Assembly (NCBI GenBank): GCA_036557225.1
Contig: DATBHX010000071.1
Span: 1-64,000 of the forward strand
Direction: 5' to 3'
Source: Angelobacter sp036557225
GTDB lineage: Bacteria; Acidobacteriota; Terriglobia; Terriglobales; Acidobacteriaceae
DNA length: 64,000 nt
Position numbers and translations under genes: made by a program
Part shown: one piece after another, positions 32,949 to 41,366 of the stretch
How positions within the stretch are numbered: the first letter of the stretch is position 1
How the letters are laid out: every line of letters begins with the position of its first letter
The notes under the pieces: generated by a model
Seen by the model: the letters and a program-made list of their open reading frames with translations, nothing else
What the model was told of the DNA's origin: nothing
Database searches by the model: none

Positions 32949-33944
32949 CTAGCTGATGCTGGAAGCAGCCGCTGCGGGCGGCGCAGGAGGCGCCTGGCCC
33001 ACGGCCTGCATCATCAATTGCAGATCGAAAGCTTCTTTGCGCACACGCTGGTCATAGTAGACCAGAGCCAGGGCAATCGTGGCGATAGGCCCGGCAATAG
33101 CACCGCCAAGAAAGTCCGCGATGTAGATCCAGATCGTCGCCAGAATGCTGAAGTGCGTTTTGCTGCTTACAATAAACGCGCTGCTGGCCATCAGGGCCGG
33201 CATTTGCAAGACATAAGTAAGCACGACGGTCATCAGGCCGGTAAGGAAAATAATGCCAAATATGCCGCCTTTGGCGCCGAGGGTGAGAAATTTACTGCGT
33301 TTGATCGATTGCATCGCGGGCAGGTTTTCCAGTGTGCAGGCAGGCACGGAGAGAGCGTAACGGCAGAGCGCAATGAAGATCCATACGATCGCGCCCATAA
33401 ACAAGAGAAGACCCACGATTCCGGCGATCGCCACCACAGCGAGAGCTGCACCCTGGCTGGCGCTGCCTCGGGCCAGAAACGCCATTGAGAAAGCCAGCAC
33501 CAGAAACAATGCGTAACTAAGAAGCAACGGACCAAAAGTAAAGACAGATATTGCCAGAAGCAGGCCCAGGATACGCCCGAAAATTGGCTTGACCTTGCGG
33601 TAGGAATCAGCGATGGTGGTTTGCTTACCCAGATGCACCATGGAGACAGCATAAGCAGTCGCGCTGGAAGCCAAAGCCGTGCCTACCAGATAGACGACGG
33701 AACCTACGAGGGTTGTGATGAGCCCGCGCACAATCAACGCCTGCATAAACTGAGGAGTCATCGCTTCCGGCGTTTGCGGGATGGAGAGCGGCCCAAAGAT
33801 TTTTAGCTGAATGAGCAGAGTGATCAGCTTGAGCGCGGGTGTAATGACCGCGATACCGGCAAACAAGACAAAATTGTTGCGGTATAGGTGGAAAGTCCGA
33901 TCGAGCACCTGCGAAGTGCTCATGGGGCGTAGGGCAAGATCCAT
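32949..33944 (-). CDS. Multi-pass membrane protein, GDPD-membrane-domain-like (paralog B)
   Basis: 331 residues from ATG 33944 (MDLALRPMSTSQVLDRTF). It shares the first 20-odd residues and the C-terminal YYDQRVRKEAFDLQLMMQ with paralog A, while the helices in between have diverged, so the pair arose by tandem duplication. The ends of both are the conserved, probably cytoplasmic parts. A longer frame from 34052 has no ribosome site or family-like N-terminus. It is the likely first gene of the operon, with 59 bp between the two paralogs. Confidence 0.84.
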   Translation of the reverse strand: MDLALRPMSTSQVLDRTFHLYRNNFVLFAGIAVITPALKLITLLIQLKIFGPLSIPQTPEAMTPQFMQALIVRGLITTLVGSVVYLVGTALASSATAYAVSMVHLGKQTTIADSYRKVKPIFGRILGLLLAISVFTFGPLLLSYALFLVLAFSMAFLARGSASQGAALAVVAIAGIVGLLLFMGAIVWIFIALCRYALSVPACTLENLPAMQSIKRSKFLTLGAKGGIFGIIFLTGLMTVVLTYVLQMPALMASSAFIVSSKTHFSILATIWIYIADFLGGAIAGPIATIALALVYYDQRVRKEAFDLQLMMQAVGQAPPAPPAAAASSIS

Positions 33945-34136
33945 AGGAAACGATACTCCGTCCAAGGGGGAAGGGCTGAATAGTAGCATAGAACATTCGT
34001 GCGGCAAGTGAAACAGTATTGCGTTCGTTTGCTTGCCTGCTGTGAGCGGCAAGGCTCTTCTTTGCCGGTGGTGAATCGCAGGTGTCTAGCTCTCTGGCTT
34101 TCTGGTAGGATTACCAGCTTCCTTTGAGGTGGACTC

Positions 34137-35444
34137 ATGAAAAACTTCGCCCTGTTTATGACTCTGAGCATCGTGGCTGTGCTGGCCGCGGCGCAGCAGC
34201 CGAAGGCTGATCTTCCGGCGCCTATTCACTACGTGCGTTGCGGCGCCTTGGTGCAGCCGGAGACCGGCAAGCTACAGCACAATGTTTTGATCAGCGTGCA
34301 GGGTGAACGTATCACCGAGGTGAAAGAAAGCGCCAATCCACCGGCGGGAGCTCGTGTGACCGATCTTTCCGACCACACCTGCCTTCCCGGCTTGATCGAT
34401 ACGCATACGCACGTGCTGCTGCAGGGCGACATTACGGCCGAGGACTACGACGAACAACTGCTGAAGCAGTCAACCGCCTATCGCGCGATTCTGGGCACGC
34501 GTTCTGTGCGTCGCGCACTGGAATACGGGTTTACCACCATCCGCGACCTGGAGACGGAAGGCGCCGGCTATGCCGATGTCGATTTGAAGAAGGCCATTAA
34601 CAACGGCATCATTCCCGGGCCCCGGATGCGTGTGGCAACGCGGGCCATGGACGTCACCGGCGCGTATCCGTTGCTGGGGTATTCGCCCGAAGTGCCGGTG
34701 CCGCATGGCGTCCAGGTTGTAGATGGCGCAGAGAACGGGCGCAAGGCCGTGCGCGAGCAGATCAGTTTTGGCGCAGACTGGATCAAAGTCTACTCAGACC
34801 GCAGCTATTTCGTGCGGCAGGATGGCGTGCTTGACGACATACCTACCTTTACCCTCGATGAATTGCGCGCCATTGTGGATGAAGCCCATCGCCAGCACCA
34901 CAAGGTGGCTTCACATGCCATGGCTCTCAATGGAGTGCACAACTCGGTGGAGGCGGGGGTGGATTCGGTAGAACATGGAAACTACATTGCCGATGCTGAC
35001 CTGAAGACCATGGCGCAGAAAGGAATTTTCTATGTGCCTACCATCTATGTCGGCGAATATGTGGCCCAGGGGCGCGCGGACGCCGGCGCCAAGGTTTGGC
35101 TCGACATGATCAAAATTCACGAAGAGACTTTTCATCGCGCTTTGAATGCAGGCGTGAAGATAGCTTTCGGCACTGATGCGGGCGGCTTCGACTGGAGTAT
35201 CGATCCGGCCCGTGAGTTTGGCTACATGGTGAAATACGGAATGACGCCGGCGCAGGCTATCCGCGCAGCCACCAGCAACGCGGCAGAACTGCTGGGCATG
35301 CAGAATGAAGTGGGAACGGTGGCAGCAGGAAAATATGCTGATATGGTGGCGGTGAAGGGCGATCCGCTGGCTGACGTCACGTTGCTTGAAAAAGTTGATT
35401 TCGTGATGAAGGGCGGAGAAATCTACAAATCGCCCGCGCACTGA
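34137..35444 (+). CDS. Secreted amidohydrolase (imidazolonepropionase/Xaa-Pro dipeptidase-like)
   Basis: 435 residues with a signal peptide (about 1-20, AVLAAAQQ). Metal-dependent amidohydrolase motifs: LIDTHTHVLL (first His pair), KVASHAMAL and VDSVEHGNYI (third and fourth His), FGTDAGG (Asp), then TPAQAIRAATSNAAELLG and the closing sandwich GTVAAGKYADMVAVKGDP. The whole set is present, so it should be an active periplasmic hydrolase of N-acyl or dipeptide bonds; substrate unknown. It is a paralog of the fragment at the window start. Confidence 0.92.
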   Translation: MKNFALFMTLSIVAVLAAAQQPKADLPAPIHYVRCGALVQPETGKLQHNVLISVQGERITEVKESANPPAGARVTDLSDHTCLPGLIDTHTHVLLQGDITAEDYDEQLLKQSTAYRAILGTRSVRRALEYGFTTIRDLETEGAGYADVDLKKAINNGIIPGPRMRVATRAMDVTGAYPLLGYSPEVPVPHGVQVVDGAENGRKAVREQISFGADWIKVYSDRSYFVRQDGVLDDIPTFTLDELRAIVDEAHRQHHKVASHAMALNGVHNSVEAGVDSVEHGNYIADADLKTMAQKGIFYVPTIYVGEYVAQGRADAGAKVWLDMIKIHEETFHRALNAGVKIAFGTDAGGFDWSIDPAREFGYMVKYGMTPAQAIRAATSNAAELLGMQNEVGTVAAGKYADMVAVKGDPLADVTLLEKVDFVMKGGEIYKSPAH

Positions 35445-35524
35445 TTCGAGTGGATGTGGTCGATGTCAACGTGTGTTGCTTGGTTGCTGATTCATCGCTA
35501 CCGCGATGAACATCTGCCTGAAGG

Positions 35525-35541
35525 CCCTTGCTTCGCAAGGG
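35525..35541 (+). other. Small stem-loop after the amidohydrolase gene
   Basis: CCCTTGC-TTC-GCAAGGG, a perfect 7-bp stem about 80 bp after the amidohydrolase stop. No T-tract follows. Confidence 0.45.
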
Positions 35542-35563
35542 AATCGCTAGATGCTGATACTGT

Positions 35564-35590
35564 CAGCGGGTCAGGTCAGCTGACCCGCTG
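35564..35590. other. Perfect 11-bp inverted repeat
   Basis: CAGCGGGTCAG (35564-35574) and CTGACCCGCTG (35580-35590) around GTCAG, 39 bp before the small membrane-protein ORF. It could be a terminator for the amidohydrolase gene, although no T-run follows, or an operator. Confidence 0.5.
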
Positions 35591-35628
35591 CCAACCCGGC
35601 AGCGCGCCCTTGAATCTATGTATGCACC

Positions 35629-35772
35629 ATGCTGCTTTGGATCATTCTGGCGTTGGGCTGGATCGTGATATTGCTCGCCGCCGTGTCGCTGTTTCGCATT
35701 GCCGGCTACGCCGACAGGAAAATGCGCCGTCTCAAACACCGGCCCCGGCATAGTGAAGACCAGGCAGCGTGA
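35629..35772 (+). CDS. Small single-pass membrane protein
   Basis: A 47-residue frame: LLWIILALGWIVILLAAVSLF is one transmembrane helix, followed by a basic tail (RKMRRLKHRPRH). An in-frame stop lies shortly upstream, so the ATG at 35629 is the only start. Such a small hydrophobic-basic protein is plausible, but there is no clear ribosome site. Function unknown. It occupies most of a 382-bp gap, whose remainder holds two stem-loops. Confidence 0.5.
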   Translation: MLLWIILALGWIVILLAAVSLFRIAGYADRKMRRLKHRPRHSEDQAA

Positions 35773-35826
35773 AACTCCAGCCCTGGGCTTGTGTTTGTTC
35801 CTCTACTGATTTCAACCACATCTTTG

Positions 35827-36966
35827 CTATTGCGTTATCACCATCCACTGCGGCCCGATAACCTGGCCGAATGGTGAGTCGTTTAGCGTCACGAGTGTGC
35901 CATCGGGCTTGATGGTATAGGCGGTAATGTTGTGGGTCCCGGTATTCGCAACGTAGAGAAACGTGTTGGTCGTATCGACAATGGCAAAGCTAGGCTGCGG
36001 GCTGCCTGACGCCACCAGTCCGAATGGCGAACCTGCCACGGGCGTCAGCACACCGCCGTTGACGGCAAAAGAAGAAACTCCCGCTGCGCCCTGTTCGGCG
36101 GAGAAAAGAAAGGTCCCGCCTCCATTCAGCGCCAGGGTGAACGGCCCGGAGTGAGTGGGGAAAGGGGATCCGGCCACCGGCGTCAGCGCGCCGTTGGATT
36201 GGATGGTGAAGCTGGAAATTGTGTTGTTGACGAAGTCGGCAGCGTACAGGAACTGGCCCTTGGAATCGATGGCTATGCCTTCCATCTGCGCACCGGCCGC
36301 AATGGGAGCGCCAATCTGCGTCAGGGTGCCGTCGGAGCCAATGGAAAACGGCACGATGGTACCGGAAGGGCCGGTGGAAATATAAAGAGCGCCCGAATTC
36401 GGTGACATTGCCATGAATTGCGGGTTACCTGCAGTCAGTGATGCGAAGCTAAAGGGCGAGTTGGCGATCGGCGTCAACAGGCCCCGAGTGGCGTCAATGC
36501 TGAAGATGGAGATGGAAGCGCCAATGCCGGGGGCCTGTCCCTGGTTCAGAACATAAAGGAACTGGCCCTTGGAATCGATACCCAGGGCGATGGGATTGGC
36601 GCAGACGGCTGGGCTGGTGCATGCCGGAGTCGGCGGCACCGCAGTGCCGATCGGTGTGAGTACGCCGGTGGTATGGTCCAGCGTGAAGCCGGAAATCGTG
36701 TTGGCGGTCAGATTGGAGACATACAGAAAATTCTTTGAGGGATGCAGCGCCAGCGACACCGGCCGCGGGTTGGTGGCAAAGGCAGATAGCGGCAGAGAAC
36801 TTAACTCACCCGTTGACTTTACCGCCTGGGCCAGGATGCTATTGCTGCCTTCGCCGACAATATAAACGAATGCCAAATTGGGAGCTATGCTGCTGCTGTT
36901 CGAACCCAGACAGCCGCTGGTGAGAACAATGATGAATATAAGCGCTACGGTTATGAATGCCTTCAT
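35827..36966 (-). CDS. Secreted beta-propeller lipoprotein (lactonase/YVTN-like)
   Basis: 379 residues. The N-terminal hydrophobic segment ends LTSGCLG, a lipobox. It then has repeated blades of 45-50 residues of the form 'KGQFLYVLNQ ... ISIFSIDATRGLLTPIA' and 'FLYVANTGTHNITAYTIKPDGTLV', typical of the 7-bladed lactonase-like (YVTN) propellers. The repeats KNFLYVSN, GQFLYAADF and GTFLFSAE are clearly related. Acidobacteria carry many such paralogs; enzymatic lactonase activity is not implied. Single gene. Confidence 0.88.
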   Translation of the reverse strand: MKAFITVALIFIIVLTSGCLGSNSSSIAPNLAFVYIVGEGSNSILAQAVKSTGELSSLPLSAFATNPRPVSLALHPSKNFLYVSNLTANTISGFTLDHTTGVLTPIGTAVPPTPACTSPAVCANPIALGIDSKGQFLYVLNQGQAPGIGASISIFSIDATRGLLTPIANSPFSFASLTAGNPQFMAMSPNSGALYISTGPSGTIVPFSIGSDGTLTQIGAPIAAGAQMEGIAIDSKGQFLYAADFVNNTISSFTIQSNGALTPVAGSPFPTHSGPFTLALNGGGTFLFSAEQGAAGVSSFAVNGGVLTPVAGSPFGLVASGSPQPSFAIVDTTNTFLYVANTGTHNITAYTIKPDGTLVTLNDSPFGQVIGPQWMVITQ

Positions 36967-37201
36967 TCAGTTGCTTTCCTCGTTATCAATATATAGGAGC
37001 GAATGCTGGCGGCCAAAAACACCGCCCTGAGCCTGGAGTGAATTTCGGTTCCGGCAAGTCTGCGCATCAGTCTAGCTGGTTTACCGGTGTTCTATCCAGT
37101 AGGAACGTCCCGGCCGGCAGCTTTTGCGCGCCTGACCGCAGCTTTTATGGACTTTTCCTGCCGTTTCGATTTCAATGGCTTTTTGCCCAACGTTACCGGC
37201 C

Positions 37202-37876
37202 ATGAATTCCATACAAGAATTTTCCGATCACAGCGTTGACCCGCCCGTCCGCGGCTTTTTGCACCAGCCGTCACAGCCGGACGGCAATGCTCTGGTGCTG
37301 ACCCACGGCGCGGGAGCGAACTGCAACTCAAAACTTCTGACGGCACTGGGAAACGCTTTCTCCGACGCCGGATTGCTGGTCTTGCGTTGTGACCTGCCTT
37401 TCCGGCAATCTCGTCCGTCGGGACCGCCGTTCCCCGCCATGGCCGCCCGCGATCGCGAAGGCCTGCGCCGAGTGATAGAGATTCTACGGCAGAAGGTTTC
37501 AGGACGTCTTTTCCTTGGCGGCCATTCCTATGGCGGCCGGCAGGGAACTATGCTGGCGGCTGAGCACCCTGATCTGGTGGCGGGATTGCTGCTGCTGTCT
37601 TATCCGCTGCATCCGCCGCGCAAACCCACGGAGCTTCGTACCGCGCATTTTCCCCAGTTAAAAACTCCGGCGCTGTTTGTCCATGGCAGTCGCGATCCAT
37701 TTGGCTTGCAGGACGAAATGTCTTCCGCTCTGGCTTTGATACCGGGACGGCACAGGCTGATGAAGGTTGAGGGCGCAGGCCATGAGTTGCTGGGGAAGAA
37801 GAAGGATGACGATCTGCCGGCGCGGATCGTGCAGGCGTTTCAGGAGTTCTTTGCTGATCAAGACTCGCGGCTATAG
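37202..37876 (+). CDS. KANL3/Tex30-type alpha/beta hydrolase
   Basis: 224 residues with VLTHGAGANCNSKLL (oxyanion region), nucleophile in LFLGGHSYGGRQG, Asp in VHGSRDPFG and His in VEGAGHELL. This is the small KANL3/Tex30-like hydrolase group, usually cytoplasmic and of unknown substrate. I use the ATG at 37202 (MNSIQEF); a GTG-type extension to 37175 adds nine residues that do not look conserved. Its stop codon TAG lies at the left edge of a dispersed repeat. Confidence 0.85.
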   Translation: MNSIQEFSDHSVDPPVRGFLHQPSQPDGNALVLTHGAGANCNSKLLTALGNAFSDAGLLVLRCDLPFRQSRPSGPPFPAMAARDREGLRRVIEILRQKVSGRLFLGGHSYGGRQGTMLAAEHPDLVAGLLLLSYPLHPPRKPTELRTAHFPQLKTPALFVHGSRDPFGLQDEMSSALALIPGRHRLMKVEGAGHELLGKKKDDDLPARIVQAFQEFFADQDSRL

Positions 37877-37921
37877 GGATCCCTCACCCGCAAACTACCC
37901 GGGTTCAGGATTTCAGAAAAA
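37874..37921. repeat. Dispersed intergenic repeat, copy A
   Basis: A roughly 45-bp element beginning AGGGATCCCTC and ending GGATTTCAGAAAAA; a second diverged copy is at 55313-55356. Both lie directly at a gene end. Confidence 0.7.
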
Positions 37922-37933
37922 GCCAATTGCTTT

Positions 37934-39151
37934 CTAGCACGAATGCGTCGCTGACCGGCCGGACTCAAACTCCAATTTGGCAATTGCTTCGGTGTGCACC
38001 TCGTCGGGACCATCCGCCAGGCGCAGGGTGCGGACGTTGGCCCAGGCGCCAGCGAGAAAAGTGTCCTGCGAAACTCCGGCGCCGCCGTGGGCCTGGATTG
38101 CCCGGTCCAGCACACGGAGCGTCATGTTGGGAGCAACCACTTTGATCATCGCGATCTCCGCCCGCGCTTCCTTGTTGCCGACTGTATCCATCATGTAGGC
38201 GGCTTTCAGCGTCAACAGGCGCGCCTGTTCGATTTCCATGCGCGACAAAGCAATGTCGGCGCGAATGGTGCCCTGCTCTGCCAGTGGCTTGCCGAAAGCG
38301 ACGCGCTTTTGCACCCGCTCGCACATCATGGCCAGCGCGCGCTCCGCCACACCGATGCAGCGCATGCAGTGATGAATCCGGCCAGGTCCAAGACGGCCTT
38401 GCGCGATTTCAAAGCCGCGGCCTTCGCCCAGCAGCATGTTGGAAACTGGAATGCGCACATTGTTGAAGGTCACGTCGCCATGGCCATGCGGTGCGTGATC
38501 GTAGCCGAAGACGGTCAGCAGCCGATCGACTTTTACTCCAGGTGTATCCATAGGAACCAGGACCATGGACTGCTGCAGATGCCGCTTGGCTGCGGGATCG
38601 GTTTTTCCCATGAAGATCGCGATCTTGCAGCGCGGATCGCCAGCCCCGGACGACCACCACTTGCGCCCGTTGATTACATACTCATTGCCTTCCCGGCGAA
38701 TGCTGGACTGAATGTTGGTAGCGTCAGAAGAGGCGACTGCAGGCTCGGTCATAGCGAAGCAGGAACGGATCTCGCCTGCTAGCAGAGGCTTAAGCCAGCG
38801 ACCTTTTTGTTCCGGAGTGCCGTACCGTGCCAGGACTTCCATGTTGCCGGTATCGGGCGCGGAGCAGTTGAAGACCTCCGGCGCCATGATGCTGCGGCCC
38901 ATGATCTCGCACAGCGGAGCGTATTCCAGGTTGGTGAGGCCGGCGCCATGTTCATTGTCAGGTAGAAACAGGTTCCACAACCCCGCGGCGCGCGCTTTAG
39001 GCTTGAGCTCTTCAATCACGCGCGTGGGCGCCCAGCGGTCGCGCTCGATTTCCTGATAAAAGCGCGCCTCGTTGGGGTAAATGTATTCGTCCATAAAGGC
39101 GCACAGGCGTTTCTTCAGCTCTTTGACTTTGTCGCTGTATTCAAAGTTCAT
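37934..39151 (-). CDS. Acyl-CoA dehydrogenase (ACAD10/11-like)
   Basis: 405-residue FAD flavoenzyme oxidising acyl-CoA to enoyl-CoA. N-terminal helical domain with PDNEHGAGL; middle domain with AMTEPAVASSDATN and INGRKWWSSGAGD; C-terminal helical domain with KRVAFGKPLAEQGTI, IQAHGGAGVSQDTFLAGAWANVRTLRLADGPDEVH. The latter pattern resembles the ACAD10/11 and long-chain subgroup. Divergent from a LysR gene; the intergenic region has an inverted-repeat operator that could control both. Confidence 0.93.
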   Translation of the reverse strand: MNFEYSDKVKELKKRLCAFMDEYIYPNEARFYQEIERDRWAPTRVIEELKPKARAAGLWNLFLPDNEHGAGLTNLEYAPLCEIMGRSIMAPEVFNCSAPDTGNMEVLARYGTPEQKGRWLKPLLAGEIRSCFAMTEPAVASSDATNIQSSIRREGNEYVINGRKWWSSGAGDPRCKIAIFMGKTDPAAKRHLQQSMVLVPMDTPGVKVDRLLTVFGYDHAPHGHGDVTFNNVRIPVSNMLLGEGRGFEIAQGRLGPGRIHHCMRCIGVAERALAMMCERVQKRVAFGKPLAEQGTIRADIALSRMEIEQARLLTLKAAYMMDTVGNKEARAEIAMIKVVAPNMTLRVLDRAIQAHGGAGVSQDTFLAGAWANVRTLRLADGPDEVHTEAIAKLEFESGRSATHSC

Positions 39152-39202
39152 AGTTGACCTTCAGGCGCTCACGGGGCCCTATAAGCGTAGTCGATTGACC
39201 AC

Positions 39203-39219
39203 GATTCATCAAATGAATC
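39203..39219. promoter_or_regulatory. LysR-type operator between divergent genes
   Basis: GATTCAT-CAA-ATGAATC, a 7-bp inverted repeat that contains the T-N11-A pattern bound by LysR regulators. It lies 26 bp before the LysR start codon and 52 bp before the ACAD start. Confidence 0.5.
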
Positions 39220-39244
39220 AATAGAATGGTGTAAGATTTGTGGC

Positions 39245-40213
39245 GTGCATCTAAGCCAGGTCGATCTTAACCTCTTTGTGGTGCTGGAAGCCATCTACCG
39301 CGAGGGCAACCTGACCCGCGCCGGACGCCAGCTCAAGCTGACGCAGCCGGCCATGAGCCATGCGCTCAAACGGCTGCGCGAGCTGCTGAAAGATCCGCTG
39401 TTCATCCGTGAAGGCGCAAACATGGTGCCGACGCCGTTCAGCCGCAACATGATTAATGATGTCCGCCAGGCGCTGCAGATCCTGGAGGTCAATCTCTATG
39501 AGAACCGGAATTTCGATCCGGCACACACACGGCGGAACTTTCAGCTTGGCTTCTGGGAGCTGATGGAAGCGATGATCCTGCCGAAGCTGACAACGGTGCT
39601 GGCCGAGGCGGCGCCGGAAATCTCCGTGACCACGATGCGCGTGAAGCGGCGTGAGATTGAGATGGAGCTGGCCAGCGGCTCGCTGGACATGGCTCTGGAT
39701 GTCCCCATCAACATGAGTGAGAACATTCGCCACAAGCCGCTGTTGTCTGATCGCGTCGTCGTCGTCGCACGCGCCGGGCATCCCGCGATCGGCCGCGAGC
39801 TGGATCTGGAAACATATTTGTCGCAGGACCATGTTCTAGTGTCGTCGCGGCGCTACGGCCCGAGCTTGGTAGATGCAGAGCTGAACCGCAAAGGCAAGAA
39901 GCGGCAGATCAACCTGCGCTGCCAGAATTATTTTGCCGCCTGCCGCGTGGTGAGCGAGACGGACATGCTGCTGACCATGCCGGAGCACTATGCGGAAATG
40001 CTGAACAGCCGGTTTGGCAACCGGCAGTATCCCTTTCCGCTCAAGAGCCTGCAGACCCTGGATATACACATGTACTGGCATGAGAGTGCGGACAACGATC
40101 CTGCCAACCGCTGGCTGCGCGAGCAGATTACCAAGGTGGCGGAAGAGTCGACCCAGGCCGCTGCGGGCCCGCCCGTGGCACAGAAAAAGCGGGCCGTGCG
40201 GGCCTTGAGGTGA
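39245..40213 (+). CDS. LysR family transcriptional regulator
   Basis: 322 residues starting at GTG. The N-terminal winged-helix HTH (about 4-65) has LNLFVVLEAIYREGNLTRAG and LTQPAMSHALKRLRELLKDPLF; the rest is a substrate-binding effector domain. The N-terminal region is closest to the NodD/nitro-aromatic-type subgroup. It is divergent from the ACAD gene and directly upstream of an alcohol dehydrogenase gene (5-bp gap), so it probably controls these catabolic genes. Confidence 0.92.
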   Translation: MHLSQVDLNLFVVLEAIYREGNLTRAGRQLKLTQPAMSHALKRLRELLKDPLFIREGANMVPTPFSRNMINDVRQALQILEVNLYENRNFDPAHTRRNFQLGFWELMEAMILPKLTTVLAEAAPEISVTTMRVKRREIEMELASGSLDMALDVPINMSENIRHKPLLSDRVVVVARAGHPAIGRELDLETYLSQDHVLVSSRRYGPSLVDAELNRKGKKRQINLRCQNYFAACRVVSETDMLLTMPEHYAEMLNSRFGNRQYPFPLKSLQTLDIHMYWHESADNDPANRWLREQITKVAEESTQAAAGPPVAQKKRAVRALR

Positions 40214-40218
40214 GATGA

Positions 40219-41232
40219 ATGAAAGCCGCAGTGTTGCATGAGCTCAAAAAGCCGCTGGCCATCGAAGAGGTGGAGCGGCCGCAGCCGGGCGAAGGCGAGG
40301 TTCTCATCAAGATTGAGGCTTCCGGCGTTTGCCACTCTGACCTGCACATCATTGAAGGTGACTGGAAGCAGTTTGGCGGGATCATCAAGCTCCCCTTAAT
40401 TCCGGGACACGAAGTCGCCGGCCGTGTGGCGGAGGTTGGCAGCGGCGTGCGCGATCTAAAAGTCGGAGACCGCGTCGGCGTGCCGTGGATTTACTGGACC
40501 TGCGGCGAGTGCGAGTTTTGCCTTGAAGGCTATGAGAACCTCTGCTCGCGGCAGAAGATTACGGGACTCATCGTGGACGGCGGCTTCGCTGAGTACATCA
40601 AGGCGCCGGCGACGCACGCCACCAGAATTCCTGATGCGGTTCCTTCTACGCAGGCGGCGCCGCTCTTTTGTGCGGGAGTCACGGTCTATCGGGCAATCAA
40701 ACAGTCCCAGCTTCGCGCCGGACAGCGGCTGGCGGTTTTCGGCGTGGGCGGACTGGGGCACATGGCAATCCAAATCGGCAAGCACATGGGCGTCGAGGTC
40801 ACGGCGATCGACATTGCAGATGACAAGCTTGCGCTGGCCGCGTCGCTGGGGGCGGTACGGACTCTGAATGCAAACACCGCCAACGTGGTGAAAGAGTTGC
40901 GTCGCGCAGGAAGCGTGCATGTGGCGCTGGTGACCTCAGGCAGCAAAGCTGCGTATGACATGGCCTTCCCCTGCGTGCGACCGACAGGACAGCTGATGGT
41001 TGTCGGGTTGCCGCCAGAGATCAGTTTTGCTCCGATCATGATGGCCGCCAAAGAAATTCGCGTGCAGGCTTCGGCGGTGGGCACGCGCCAGGATTTGGTT
41101 GAAGTGCTGGAGATGGCTGCAGCGGGCAAGCTACATTGCCAGGTGGCTACCCGTCCGCTGTCCGAAGCCAATGCAATCTTTGATGAGATGCGCGCGGGAA
41201 AACTTTCCGGACGGATTGTCCTTGAGATGTAA
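40219..41232 (+). CDS. Zinc-dependent alcohol dehydrogenase
   Basis: 337-residue MDR-family enzyme of the AdhP/AdhA type. Catalytic zinc: Cys38 in GVCHSDLH, His in PLIPGHEVAGRV; structural zinc: four Cys in CGECEFCLEGYENLC; NAD-binding GVGGLGHMAIQIGKHMGVEVTAID with the Asp that favours NAD. Starts 5 bp after the LysR stop, so co-transcribed with it. Probably oxidises a short or medium-chain alcohol feeding the beta-oxidation enzymes nearby. Confidence 0.94.
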   Translation: MKAAVLHELKKPLAIEEVERPQPGEGEVLIKIEASGVCHSDLHIIEGDWKQFGGIIKLPLIPGHEVAGRVAEVGSGVRDLKVGDRVGVPWIYWTCGECEFCLEGYENLCSRQKITGLIVDGGFAEYIKAPATHATRIPDAVPSTQAAPLFCAGVTVYRAIKQSQLRAGQRLAVFGVGGLGHMAIQIGKHMGVEVTAIDIADDKLALAASLGAVRTLNANTANVVKELRRAGSVHVALVTSGSKAAYDMAFPCVRPTGQLMVVGLPPEISFAPIMMAAKEIRVQASAVGTRQDLVEVLEMAAAGKLHCQVATRPLSEANAIFDEMRAGKLSGRIVLEM

Positions 41233-41275
41233 ATCCACCACTGAGGCACGGAGACACGGAGAAAAGCAAGCCAAT
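41233..41275 (+). repeat. Short GAGACACGGAG-type intergenic element
   Basis: The stretch after the alcohol dehydrogenase stop contains CACTGAGGCACGGAGACACG, with periodic GAGRCACG. In-frame reading gives the TTEARRHGE peptide that turns up in many environmental genomes (recalled, not searched). A 7-bp hairpin lies a little further on, at 41288-41310. Confidence 0.55.
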
Positions 41276-41366
41276 GCAGGAGTTCCCTGGCATCATCTCT
41301 AGCGATGCCATTGAGGCACGTTTAAAATAGAAGTTCGTTCCTACAAGAATCCTTTCAAGGAGCTCG

